Under the pieces are notes generated by a model, which worked only from the letters and a program-made list of their open reading frames with translations, was not told the DNA's origin and made no database searches. Source: Lachnospiraceae bacterium (GTDB lineage Bacteria; Bacillota; Clostridia; Lachnospirales; Lachnospiraceae). From it: 54,968 bases of DNA. Shown here piece by piece: positions 27,162-35,456 of this stretch; position 1 is the stretch's first letter; each line of letters begins with the position of its first letter. Both the position numbers and the translations under genes were made by a program. The stretch spans positions 1-54,968 of the forward strand of contig JAIDPF010000042.1 of NCBI GenBank assembly GCA_029062895.1, read 5' to 3'.

Positions 27162-27869
27162 ATGAAAAAATTGGAGCAGCTTTATGAAGGAAAAGCAAAG
27201 AAGGTATTTTTGACGGATGATCCGGATGTGCTGATCGTAGATTATAAGGATGACGCGACGGCATTTAACGGAGAGAAAAAGGGAACAATCGTCGGCAAGG
27301 GCGTGATCAATAACCGTATGACCAATCATGTATTCAAGCTTTTAGAGAAGGAAGGCGTGCCGACACATTTTATTGAGGAGCTAAGCGAGCGCGAAACTGC
27401 CGTGAAGAAAGTAGAGATCGTGCCATTGGAGGTCATCATCAGGAATGTGGCAGCAGGAAGCTTTTCTAAAAGGCTTGGGGTACCGGAGGGTACTCCGTTT
27501 GAAGAGCCGACGGTGGAGTTTTCCTATAAGAACGATGAATTGGGCGATCCGCTTATCAATGATTATTTTGCAAGAGCACTGAACCTTGCTACATGGGAGG
27601 AGATCGAGACGATCAAGAAGTATGCGTTTAAGGTCAATGAAGTGCTGAAGGCGTATTTCCTGCAGGCAGATATTAAGCTGATTGATTTTAAGATCGAGTT
27701 TGGCCGTTATCATGGAGAGATCATTCTGGCGGATGAGACGTCGCCGGATACCTGCCGTTTGTGGGATGTGAATACCAACGAAAAGCTGGATAAGGACCGT
27801 TTCCGTAGGGATCTTGGCAATGTGGAAGAAGCTTATAATGAAGTATTTAAGCGATTGGGACTGGCATAA
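27162..27869 (+). CDS. purC: Phosphoribosylaminoimidazole-succinocarboxamide synthase (SAICAR synthetase)
   Basis: A 235-residue enzyme, the standard bacterial length. It joins CAIR and aspartate with ATP to give SAICAR in purine synthesis. Family motifs are present: [10 protein letters not shown] at the N-terminus, the ATP-lid region [34 protein letters not shown] (shown in part), [18 protein letters not shown]-type segments ([10 protein letters not shown]), and [12 protein letters not shown]. The ATG follows AGAAAGGTAAGGAAAC. It is the first of the purine genes. PurB, two genes on, acts on its product. Confidence 0.97.
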   Translation: MKKLEQLYEGKAKKVFLTDDPDVLIVDYKDDATAFNGEKKGTIVGKGVINNRMTNHVFKLLEKEGVPTHFIEELSERETAVKKVEIVPLEVIIRNVAAGSFSKRLGVPEGTPFEEPTVEFSYKNDELGDPLINDYFARALNLATWEEIETIKKYAFKVNEVLKAYFLQADIKLIDFKIEFGRYHGEIILADETSPDTCRLWDVNTNEKLDKDRFRRDLGNVEEAYNEVFKRLGLA

Positions 27870-27932
27870 TTGCGGAACTATTTTACATCTCTCTTCGTTT
27901 GGATATTATAAATCTACTGATAGGAAGGAATT

Positions 27933-28526
27933 ATGGAACAGATGCAGCCGAAGTTTAAAGTGATTTGTAAAGGTTGTGGAGCTACAGTTTCAACAGAGGT
28001 ATGTCCATATTGTGGCAGGACTACCGATGTTAGTACGACAGATGCCTATTTAGATTATCCAGAGTACAAGTGTAAGTCAGCAAAATTAAATTTTTTCAAT
28101 GTAGGTTTCAGCGCGATATTCGCCTTGGCTTTTGGATTTTTTGGAATTCTTTTGCCTATAGTATTTGATGAAGCCCCCGGAAAAAATGGAACGTTGTCCA
28201 TGGTCGTCATGTGCATACCCTTTGCGCTGATAGGCATCATTGCGTTTGCGCTCTGCTTTAAATTTTTGTACAGATATATAATGACTTCGATAGCAGGAAA
28301 AGAGATTCAAGGCATTGTATATGGATATGCAAATTCAAGCTACACAGTAAATAATCAACATACGAAGACAGTAAAAATACTCATACAGACTGACAGCGGA
28401 CCAAGATATATTTTTTATGATACGCAAGATTTTAAAAAGGCTTACAGTATTAATGAAAAAGTCAGGCTGAAAGTTTGGAAGCATTGCTTCTTAATAATAG
28501 AAGATGATAATGCAAGACCAATTTAA
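27933..28526 (+). CDS. Zinc-ribbon membrane protein inside the pur operon
   Basis: A 197-residue protein starting after ATAGGAAGGA. The N-terminal zinc ribbon has two pairs, CKGC (about 13-16) and CPYC (24-27). Two transmembrane helices follow (about 58-78 and 90-115). The C-terminal cytosolic or surface domain (IQGIVYGYANSSYTVNNQHTK, then KVRLKVWKHCFLIIED; in part) looks like a small beta barrel. It lies between purC and purB in the same direction with short gaps, so it is probably co-transcribed, but nothing links it to purine chemistry. It is more AT-rich than its pur neighbours, which suggests later insertion into the operon. Function unknown. Confidence 0.75.
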   Translation: MEQMQPKFKVICKGCGATVSTEVCPYCGRTTDVSTTDAYLDYPEYKCKSAKLNFFNVGFSAIFALAFGFFGILLPIVFDEAPGKNGTLSMVVMCIPFALIGIIAFALCFKFLYRYIMTSIAGKEIQGIVYGYANSSYTVNNQHTKTVKILIQTDSGPRYIFYDTQDFKKAYSINEKVRLKVWKHCFLIIEDDNARPI

Positions 28527-28547
28527 GAATGGAAAGCGAGGAATACC

Positions 28548-29981
28548 ATGGCAACAGATGTATATACCAGCCCGCTGTCAGAGCGATATGCGAGTAAGGA
28601 GATGCAGTATATCTTCTCACAGGATATGAAGTTTAGGACATGGAGAAAGCTCTGGATCGCATTGGCGGAAACGGAGAAGGAACTGGGTCTGGATATCACG
28701 CAGGAGCAGATTGATGAGTTAAAGGCACATCAGGATGATATCAATTATGAAGACGCGAAAAAGCGGGAAAAGGAAGTCCGGCATGATGTAATGAGCCATG
28801 TCTATGCTTATGGACTGCAGTGTCCGAAGGCAAAGGGCATCATTCATCTTGGGGCGACATCCTGCTATGTGGGGGACAATACGGATATCATTGTGATGAA
28901 TGAGGCGTTGAAACTGATTAGAAAGAAGCTTGTCTGCGTCATTGATGAGCTTTCTAAGTTTGCTGATCGGTACAAAGGTGTTCCGACGCTGGCATTTACA
29001 CATTTCCAACCGGCACAGCCCACGACAGTCGGAAAACGGGCGACTCTCTGGATGAATGAGTTTGTGATGGATCTCGAGGATCTGGAATATGTGCAGGGTA
29101 CATTGAAGCTTTTGGGATCTAAGGGAACGACAGGAACCCAGGCGAGCTTTTTGGAATTATTTAACGGGGATCAGGAGACCATTGATAAGATTGATCCCAT
29201 GATTGCTGAGAAGATGGGATTTGCGGCATGTTATCCGGTGTCGGGGCAGACGTATTCACGTAAAGTGGATACCAGAGTGTGCAATATTCTTGCGGGGATT
29301 GCGGCAAGCGCTCATAAGATGAGCAATGACATCAGGCTATTGCAGCACCTGAAGGAAGTAGAGGAGCCGTTTGAGAAGAGTCAGATCGGGTCTTCGGCTA
29401 TGGCGTATAAGCGTAATCCGATGCGTTCGGAAAGGATTGCGTCTTTGTCCAGATATGTGATGATTGATGCGTTAAATCCGGCCATCACATCTGCAACGCA
29501 GTGGTTTGAGAGGACGCTGGATGATTCAGCGAATAAGAGGATATCGATTCCGGAGGGATTTCTGGCGGCAGACGGCATACTGGATCTTTGCCTGAATGTT
29601 GTAGATGGACTTGTAGTCAATGAAAAAGTGATTGAGAAACATCTGATGTCGGAGCTCCCATTTATGGCAACAGAGAATATTATGATGGATGCTGTCAAAG
29701 CAGGCGGCGACAGGCAGGAGTTGCATGAGGAGATCAGAACCCTTTCTATGCAGGCTGGAGAGAACGTAAAGAAGCGGGGACTGGACAATAATCTGTTAGA
29801 GCTGATTGCGGAGGATGATTGTTTCCCTCTTACCTTAGAACAATTAAAGGAATCTATGAAGCCGGAGCTTTATATCGGACGTTCAGTGATTCAAGTGGAG
29901 AAATATCTCAACGGTGTGATAGCGCCTATCCTTGATGGTCATAAGGAGCTGCTGGGCGCAAAAGCTGAGATTGTTGTATAA
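28548..29981 (+). CDS. purB: Adenylosuccinate lyase
   Basis: A 477-residue member of the fumarase/aspartase superfamily. It splits SAICAR to AICAR plus fumarate, and adenylosuccinate to AMP plus fumarate, thus serving both halves of the pathway. Seen: the N-terminal SPLSERYASKEM, region 1 IIHLGATSCYVGDNTD, region 2 FTHFQPAQPTTVGKR, and the signature loop QIGSSAMAYKRNPMRSERI, which holds the catalytic serine. The length fits the longer clostridial/animal-type PurB. It begins 21 bases after the zinc-ribbon gene, and purA follows 31 bases downstream. Confidence 0.97.
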   Translation: MATDVYTSPLSERYASKEMQYIFSQDMKFRTWRKLWIALAETEKELGLDITQEQIDELKAHQDDINYEDAKKREKEVRHDVMSHVYAYGLQCPKAKGIIHLGATSCYVGDNTDIIVMNEALKLIRKKLVCVIDELSKFADRYKGVPTLAFTHFQPAQPTTVGKRATLWMNEFVMDLEDLEYVQGTLKLLGSKGTTGTQASFLELFNGDQETIDKIDPMIAEKMGFAACYPVSGQTYSRKVDTRVCNILAGIAASAHKMSNDIRLLQHLKEVEEPFEKSQIGSSAMAYKRNPMRSERIASLSRYVMIDALNPAITSATQWFERTLDDSANKRISIPEGFLAADGILDLCLNVVDGLVVNEKVIEKHLMSELPFMATENIMMDAVKAGGDRQELHEEIRTLSMQAGENVKKRGLDNNLLELIAEDDCFPLTLEQLKESMKPELYIGRSVIQVEKYLNGVIAPILDGHKELLGAKAEIVV

Positions 29982-30012
29982 AGAGTATGGTTTAAAATGA
30001 GGAGGCTTATTT

Positions 30013-31311
30013 ATGGTTAAAGCAGTAGTTGGAGCTAATTGGGGAGATGAAGGAAAAGGTAAGATCACAGATATGCTGGCGGAGAATGCCGATATCATCG
30101 TCAGGTTTCAGGGTGGCGCCAATGCGGGACACACCATCAAAAACAAATATGGTAAATTTGCGCTGCATACGCTGCCATCCGGTGTATTTTATGATCATAC
30201 CACCAGTGTGATCGGTAATGGTGTGGCGCTCAATATCCCCATTTTATTTCAGGAGATACAGGAGATTGTTGAGAAGGGAGTGCCCAAGCCAAAGATTCTG
30301 GTTTCCGAACGGGCCCAGATGGTGATGCCCTATCATATCCTGTTTGACCAGTATGAGGAAGAACGTCTTGCAGGAAAATCTTTCGGATCGACAAAGTCCG
30401 GAATTGCACCGTTTTATTCGGATAAATATGCGAAGATCGGATTTCAGGTATGTGAGCTTTTTGATGAGTCTGCTTTAAAGGAAAAGCTTGCAAGGGTGGT
30501 GGAGACAAAGAATGTCCTGCTGGAACATCTTTACCACAAACCGCTTCTGAAGGTGGAGGAGCTGTTTGAGACACTGATGGAATATAAGAAGATGGTAGAA
30601 CCTTACGTATGTGATGTGGCAGCGTTTTTAGACAAGGCATTGAAGGAGGGAAAGACCGTTCTTTTGGAGGGACAGCTGGGAACCCTGAAGGATACGGATC
30701 ATGGCATCTATCCGATGGTTACTTCATCCAATACACTGGCGGCCTATGGTGCAGTGGGCGCAGGGATCCCGCCGTATGAGATCAAGGAGATCATCACGGT
30801 ATGCAAGGCATATTCTTCTGCAGTCGGAGCAGGCGCTTTTGTATCGGAAATCTTCGGAGAAGAAGCGGATGAACTCAGACGCCGAGGCGGTGACGGCGGT
30901 GAGTACGGCGCAACCACTGGACGGCCCAGACGTATGGGTTGGTTTGACTGTGTCGCTTCCAAATATGGCTGCCGTCTGCAGGGTACGACGGATGTGGCGT
31001 TTACGGTACTGGATGTATTGGGATATCTGGATGAGATTCCGGTATGCGTCGGATATGAAATTGATGGAGAGGTGACGACAGATTTCCCTGTGACGCATAA
31101 GCTGGAGAAGGCAAAGCCGGTGCTGAAAACAATGCCCGGATGGAAGACGGATATCGCAGGTATCCGTAATTATGAGGAACTGCCGGAGAACTGCCGTAAA
31201 TATGTGGAGTTTATCGAAGAGCAGATCGGCTATCCGATTACGATGGTCAGCAATGGACCGGGCAGGGAGGACATCATCTACAGAAAGAGCTCTCTCAAGA
31301 AATTAATGTGA
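30013..31311 (+). CDS. purA: Adenylosuccinate synthetase
   Basis: A 432-residue enzyme that forms adenylosuccinate from IMP, aspartate and GTP, the first step to AMP. Motifs: GANWGDEGKGKITD (GTP-binding loop with catalytic Asp), FQGGANAGHTI (catalytic His), LEGQLGTLKDTDHGIYP with TSSN following, and GRPRRMGWFD. The usual QG-A-L-D-D loop is here QLGTLKD, a divergent form. The sequence also has VSERAQMVMPYH in place of the more common segment. Its ATG follows ATGAGGAGG at ideal spacing. With purB directly upstream it completes IMP to AMP. Confidence 0.96.
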   Translation: MVKAVVGANWGDEGKGKITDMLAENADIIVRFQGGANAGHTIKNKYGKFALHTLPSGVFYDHTTSVIGNGVALNIPILFQEIQEIVEKGVPKPKILVSERAQMVMPYHILFDQYEEERLAGKSFGSTKSGIAPFYSDKYAKIGFQVCELFDESALKEKLARVVETKNVLLEHLYHKPLLKVEELFETLMEYKKMVEPYVCDVAAFLDKALKEGKTVLLEGQLGTLKDTDHGIYPMVTSSNTLAAYGAVGAGIPPYEIKEIITVCKAYSSAVGAGAFVSEIFGEEADELRRRGGDGGEYGATTGRPRRMGWFDCVASKYGCRLQGTTDVAFTVLDVLGYLDEIPVCVGYEIDGEVTTDFPVTHKLEKAKPVLKTMPGWKTDIAGIRNYEELPENCRKYVEFIEEQIGYPITMVSNGPGREDIIYRKSSLKKLM

Positions 31312-31368
31312 GAAGAACTTCTAGCTGCTCGCAGCAATGGCTGCTTCGCAGAGAAGTTCTAAGTCTCA
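31309..31368. repeat. Long multi-part hairpin after purA
   Basis: GTGAG plus AGAACTTCT at the purA stop pair with AGAAGTTCT plus CTCAC about 50 bases on. Inner GCTGC/GCAGC units can pair as well. No T-run follows, so it is a long structured RNA rather than a standard terminator. It directly precedes a dispersed leader element. Confidence 0.6.
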
Positions 31369-31373
31369 CACAG

Positions 31374-31413
31374 AAATTTGTGCTTGCGCCCAAATTTCCG
31401 GGTTGTGGAAAGG
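31374..31413 (+). repeat. Dispersed leader element, copy 1
   Basis: AAATTTG (31374-31380), TGCTTGCGCC, CAAATTT (31391-31397), then TGTGGAAAGG (31404-31413). The same arrangement is found at 50090-50130, and a diverged copy at 35397-35443. In each case it ends 13 bases before a start codon. The two AAATTTG arms form a 7-bp hairpin with a 10-base loop, and GGAAAGG can serve as ribosome binding site. Confidence 0.7.
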
Positions 31414-31426
31414 CAGGGTTACTAAT

Positions 31427-31684
31427 ATGGAAGATAGGATGGGGCAGTCCGTGGATTGTGAACCGGAGGCAGGACAGCCGGTCACCCTGGCGGCAAAAAG
31501 GATTGCTGCCGCAATCGGTGTATTCCTATTGCTGGCTCTTGTGGCGGCGACATTTGTTGTGGCATGCATTGATTTTGATGGAAAGGAACAGGTTTTTTCA
31601 GCGTTGCTGCTCTGCGATATTGTAATACCGGTATTTTTATGGGTTATCCTGCATTTTTTTCAGAAAAGCGGCATTGAAAAATAA
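31427..31684 (+). CDS. Small two-helix membrane protein
   Basis: An 85-residue protein. The ATG 31427 lies 13 bases after GGAAAGG of the leader element. Two hydrophobic helices are seen (about 28-48, AAAIGVFLLLALVAATFVVA, and 55-78, VFSALLLCDIVIPVFLWVIL). The hydrophilic N-terminus is acidic with one Cys. No family is recognised. It follows purA by 115 bases and precedes the EamA transporter gene by 22 bases, so it may be co-transcribed with the transporter. Confidence 0.7.
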   Translation: MEDRMGQSVDCEPEAGQPVTLAAKRIAAAIGVFLLLALVAATFVVACIDFDGKEQVFSALLLCDIVIPVFLWVILHFFQKSGIEK

Positions 31685-31706
31685 AATGAAATATTGGCAG
31701 TAAAGT

Positions 31707-32549
31707 ATGGAATGGATATTATTGACATTGGCATATGGACTGATCAAAGGAGTCCGGGAGATCGTAAAAAAGAAATCCCTTCAGAAAAGTACCGTTATGG
31801 AGGTACTTTTCTTTTATACCCTGTTTGGGTTTCTGATGCTGCTTCCCGACGCGAAAGAGGCGGCAGGAGTGCCGGTGAACCAGATGGGATGGATCGCATT
31901 GAAATCTTTTGTCATTTTTCTGGCATGGATTGCAAGCTTTCATGCGATTGAAAAGATTCCCATCAGTATTTATGGGATTCTTGATCTGTCCAGAGTTCTT
32001 TTTGCCACACTGCTTGGCGTGATCGTCCTGCAGGAGACGCTTGAGGGCAATCAGATCATAGGACTTCTGCTGGTGGCAGGAGGATTGCTGATGCTTAGGC
32101 TGAAGAAAGCGAAGGAACCGGAACACACGGGGACTGTTTATGTATTGCTTGCCTTTGCTTCCTGTCTGCTCAATGCTTTGTCCGGACTGATGGATAAGCT
32201 GATCACAAAGACCGTTACTTCGGGACAGCTGCAGTTCTGGTATATGCTTTTTCTGGTTGCATTTTATGGATTATATCTACTGCTTAGCAGGACGAAGGTA
32301 CGCTGGAAGGAAGCGATAAAAAATTATTGGATCTGGATATTAAGTATTTTGTTTATCGTGGCGGACAGAGCGCTGTTCATCGCCAATGCCATACCGGAAT
32401 CCAGAGTCACGGTGATGACGCTTGTGAAGCAGTCGGGATGCATCGTGACGATCTTGGCGGGGAAATGGATTTTTCATGAGAAAAATATCGGGTATAAGCT
32501 AATCTGTGCCGCAGTGATTATCGCAGGAATTGTGGTCGGAGTATGCTGA
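31707..32549 (+). CDS. EamA/DMT-superfamily transporter
   Basis: A 280-residue integral membrane protein with about ten predicted helices arranged as two five-helix EamA repeats (first about 2-130, second about 145-280). Characteristic segments are SIYGILDLSRVLFATLLGVIVLQETL at the end of repeat one (in part) and AGKWIFHEKN near the end of repeat two. Members export metabolites or amino acids; the substrate cannot be told from sequence. The start has only a weak ribosome site (GGCAG). It sits between a small membrane protein gene and pcrA. Confidence 0.87.
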   Translation: MEWILLTLAYGLIKGVREIVKKKSLQKSTVMEVLFFYTLFGFLMLLPDAKEAAGVPVNQMGWIALKSFVIFLAWIASFHAIEKIPISIYGILDLSRVLFATLLGVIVLQETLEGNQIIGLLLVAGGLLMLRLKKAKEPEHTGTVYVLLAFASCLLNALSGLMDKLITKTVTSGQLQFWYMLFLVAFYGLYLLLSRTKVRWKEAIKNYWIWILSILFIVADRALFIANAIPESRVTVMTLVKQSGCIVTILAGKWIFHEKNIGYKLICAAVIIAGIVVGVC

Positions 32550-32578
32550 AAAGTGATCGTATGGATTGAAGGAGAGAG

Positions 32579-34834
32579 ATGATGATGCAGTTGGATGAAT
32601 TAAATGATAAACAAAGGGAAGCGGCTGTGCATGTGGATGGTCCGCTACTGATTCTGGCGGGGGCGGGCTCCGGCAAGACGAAGACCATTACCCATAGAAT
32701 TGCCTATCTGATCGAAGAGGAGAATGTGAATCCCTATAATATTATGGCGATCACATTTACCAATAAAGCGGCGGGAGAGATGCGGGAGAGGATCGACAGG
32801 ATCGTTGGATTTGGTTCGGAAAGTATCTGGGTCATGACATTCCATGCCACCTGTGTCCGGATCCTTAGAAGGTTCATCGATCAGATCGGATATGACAGGA
32901 ATTTTACGATCTATGATACGGATGACAGCAAGAGCGTCATGAAAGCGGTATTTAAAAAGCTGCAGATCGATCCGAAACAATATAAGGAAGCGACGGTGCT
33001 TAGGGAGATTTCCAATGCAAAGAATGAGCTTTTAGGACCGGATGATTATGCCCTGCAGAATGCAGCTGATTTTGGAAAGAAGCGTTTTATCGACGCTTAC
33101 CGCGAATATCAGGAGACGCTTCGGAAAAGTAATGCGTTGGACTTTGACGACCTGATCCGTCTGACGGTCTATCTTCTGAAGGCGTGTCCGGAGGTGCTGG
33201 AAAATTATCAGCACAGATTCCGTTATATCATGGTAGACGAGTATCAGGATACGAATACGGCACAGTTTGTATTGATCAAGCTGTTGGCAGATGCGCATAA
33301 GAATCTTTGCGTTGTGGGAGATGATGATCAGTCGATCTATAAATTCCGGGGAGCCAATATCAAAAACATTTTGAATTTTGAAAAGAACTACCCGGACGCG
33401 AGAGTAATTAAGCTGGAGCAGAATTACCGGAGTACGCAGAATATTTTAAATGCCGCCAATGCAGTGATCTCCAACAATACGGGGAGAAAGCCAAAGAAGC
33501 TCTGGACTGCGCGGGAGGAGGATACGCCGGTAAGGTTTCGACTGTACGACAGCGGTAAGGAAGAAGCGGAAGAGATCGTTGACGAAATCGCCAGACTGAA
33601 GCGGCGGGGAGAATATGAGTATGGAGACTGTGCGATCCTGTACCGTACTAATGCACAGTCGAGAGCATTTGAAGAGGCGTTTGTTTATCAGAGTGTTCCT
33701 TATCATATCGTGGGCGGAGTTAATTTCTATGCCAGAAAAGAGATCAAAGATGTGCTGGCATATCTAAAAACCATTGATAATGCAAAAGATGATTTGGCGG
33801 TACGCAGGATCATCAATGTGCCCAAACGCGGTATCGGGGCTACAAGCATAACCAAAGTGCAGGAATATGCGGACAGTAAGGGAATCAGCTTCTTTGACGC
33901 CTGCACGGAGGCGGAGCAGATACCGACATTGGGAAAAGCGGCGGAGAAGATCAAGAATTTCTCCCTGTTGATCAGGGTATTTCGTACCCGTCTGGAGGAT
34001 TGCGGTATTCTTGAGATCACACAGAAGCTGTTGGAGGATACCCAGTATATCGAAGAGATTCAGGCTTCTGATGAAGATGATGCGGAGGATCGTATTGCCA
34101 ATATCGATGAATTACTGACAAAGATCCAGCTCTATGAGGATGACAATCCGGAGGGATCGTTAAGTGGATTTTTAGAAGAAGTGGCGCTGGTATCGGATCT
34201 GGATGCGGTGGATGAGGCAGATTCCCGGGTACTGCTGATGACGGTTCATAGCGCGAAGGGACTGGAGTTTCCGGTGGTATTTTTGAGTGGTATGGAGGAT
34301 GGCGTCTTTCCGAGCTATATGACGATCAACAGTGGGAATGAGGAGGATATCGAGGAAGAACGAAGGCTTGCCTATGTGGCAATCACCAGAGCCAAGGATA
34401 TTCTGGCGATTAGTTCCGCAAGATCGCGGATGATCCGGGGAGAGACGCAGTACAATGCGGTCAGCCGTTTTGTAAAAGAGATCCCGCAGGAGTATCTGAA
34501 AGGGGAAGTGCCGATCCAGAGAGTGCGATGGGACGAGGTTCCGTCTCAGGGATCCAAAGCAAGGGATTTCTTTCGGGAGAATCCATATCATGCCAACAGA
34601 TCTGACTTTGAGAAAACATATGTACCCAAGAAAATAGTGCTGTCAAAGGGATCTGAACTTACCAGTGAGAAGCCGGATTATCAGGTGGGAGACAGGGTAG
34701 TACATATCAAATTTGGCGAAGGAACAGTGACTGCTATGGAGCAGACACCGCGGGATGTACAGGTGACAGTTGTATTTGATTCTGTCGGTCAGAAGATCAT
34801 GTACGCAATGTTTGCAAAATTGAAAAAGATATAA
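32579..34834 (+). CDS. pcrA: ATP-dependent DNA helicase PcrA/UvrD
   Basis: A 751-residue superfamily 1A helicase of typical PcrA length. It unwinds DNA 3' to 5' in repair and replication-fork maintenance and removes RecA from DNA. Seen: the Q-motif LNDKQREAA, Walker A AGAGSGKT (27-34), motif Ia ITFTNKAAGEM, motif II VDEYQDTN, motif III VGDDDQSIYKFRGA, motif IV QNYRST, motif V TVHSAKGLEFPVVFL, motif VI AYVAITRAKD. The C-terminal Tudor-like domain binding RNA polymerase is present (VGDRVVHIKFGEGTV). Three consecutive ATGs follow GAAGGAGAG, so the exact start is uncertain by two codons. Confidence 0.96.
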   Translation: MMMQLDELNDKQREAAVHVDGPLLILAGAGSGKTKTITHRIAYLIEEENVNPYNIMAITFTNKAAGEMRERIDRIVGFGSESIWVMTFHATCVRILRRFIDQIGYDRNFTIYDTDDSKSVMKAVFKKLQIDPKQYKEATVLREISNAKNELLGPDDYALQNAADFGKKRFIDAYREYQETLRKSNALDFDDLIRLTVYLLKACPEVLENYQHRFRYIMVDEYQDTNTAQFVLIKLLADAHKNLCVVGDDDQSIYKFRGANIKNILNFEKNYPDARVIKLEQNYRSTQNILNAANAVISNNTGRKPKKLWTAREEDTPVRFRLYDSGKEEAEEIVDEIARLKRRGEYEYGDCAILYRTNAQSRAFEEAFVYQSVPYHIVGGVNFYARKEIKDVLAYLKTIDNAKDDLAVRRIINVPKRGIGATSITKVQEYADSKGISFFDACTEAEQIPTLGKAAEKIKNFSLLIRVFRTRLEDCGILEITQKLLEDTQYIEEIQASDEDDAEDRIANIDELLTKIQLYEDDNPEGSLSGFLEEVALVSDLDAVDEADSRVLLMTVHSAKGLEFPVVFLSGMEDGVFPSYMTINSGNEEDIEEERRLAYVAITRAKDILAISSARSRMIRGETQYNAVSRFVKEIPQEYLKGEVPIQRVRWDEVPSQGSKARDFFRENPYHANRSDFEKTYVPKKIVLSKGSELTSEKPDYQVGDRVVHIKFGEGTVTAMEQTPRDVQVTVVFDSVGQKIMYAMFAKLKKI

Positions 34835-34909
34835 AAAAAGGATAGTAAAATCATATAAAATGTGGTATGCTAAACGTAGTTTAACTGAATTAGAAAGGTG
34901 GGTTATCTG

Positions 34910-35227
34910 ATGAATAAACTTGAAGATGTAATCACAGCAGTAAAATTAAATGAGATCATGAAGAAGAAAGAGAAGGAAGAAGAGAAGAGCAATGCTTTAA
35001 AGACTTTCTTTCTTATCGTCGGTATTATTGCCGTTGTAGCTGCTGTTGTTTATGCTATCTATCGTTTTATGACGCCGGATTATCTGGAAGATTTTGATGA
35101 TGACTTCGACGACGATTTCGACGATGATTTTGATGATGATTTCTTTGATGACGAGGATCTTGTAGAGAATGAGAGCAAGGATTCTGTTAAGGTAGAGAAG
35201 GAAGAGGCTAAGGCTGAGGAGAAGTAA
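34910..35227 (+). CDS. Small membrane protein with acidic Asp-Phe repeat
   Basis: A 105-residue protein starting at ATG 34910 after AAAGGTGGG. The N-terminal cytosolic stretch is charged (KKKEKEEEKS). One helix follows (about 33-52, FFLIVGIIAVVAAVVYAIY). The C-terminus is extremely acidic with a DFDDD motif repeated four to five times (about 66-84) and ends in a Lys/Glu tail. The repeats are encoded by near-identical 12-base units, so slippage could change their number. Similar small proteins occur in Lachnospiraceae; the function is unknown. A strong terminator follows. Confidence 0.75.
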   Translation: MNKLEDVITAVKLNEIMKKKEKEEEKSNALKTFFLIVGIIAVVAAVVYAIYRFMTPDYLEDFDDDFDDDFDDDFDDDFFDDEDLVENESKDSVKVEKEEAKAEEK

Positions 35228-35269
35228 TTTTCCGGATAGGCTTAAGTCCGATAGATAATAGAATAAATT

Positions 35270-35293
35270 GGGATGCCTGAGCATCCCTTTTTT
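35270..35293 (+). terminator. Terminator after the acidic-repeat gene
   Basis: GGGATGC-CTGA-GCATCCC followed by TTTTTT: a compact, textbook intrinsic terminator. Confidence 0.93.
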
Positions 35294-35396
35294 GAGTTCT
35301 AGTTGTGTTGATCGCGAAAAACAATGCTTATTACCAGATCTAAGCCATTGAAGGCGGCATGGAGAAAATTAATTATTTACAAATGTATTTATTCTT

Positions 35397-35443
35397 TTTG
35401 CAAATATTATGCCTGCGGCGTCGATTTGTAAATTATGGAAAGG
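35397..35443 (+). repeat. Dispersed leader element, diverged copy 2
   Basis: GCAAATATTATGCCTGCGGC followed by GTCGATTTG and ATGGAAAGG has the same order as copies at 31374 and 50090 (CAAAT-rich arm, TGC-TGC loop, complementary ATTTG arm, TGGAAAGG) and ends 13 bases before the methyltransferase start. It is clearly diverged and the hairpin is weaker. Confidence 0.45.
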
Positions 35444-35456
35444 TAAAATTATAAAA

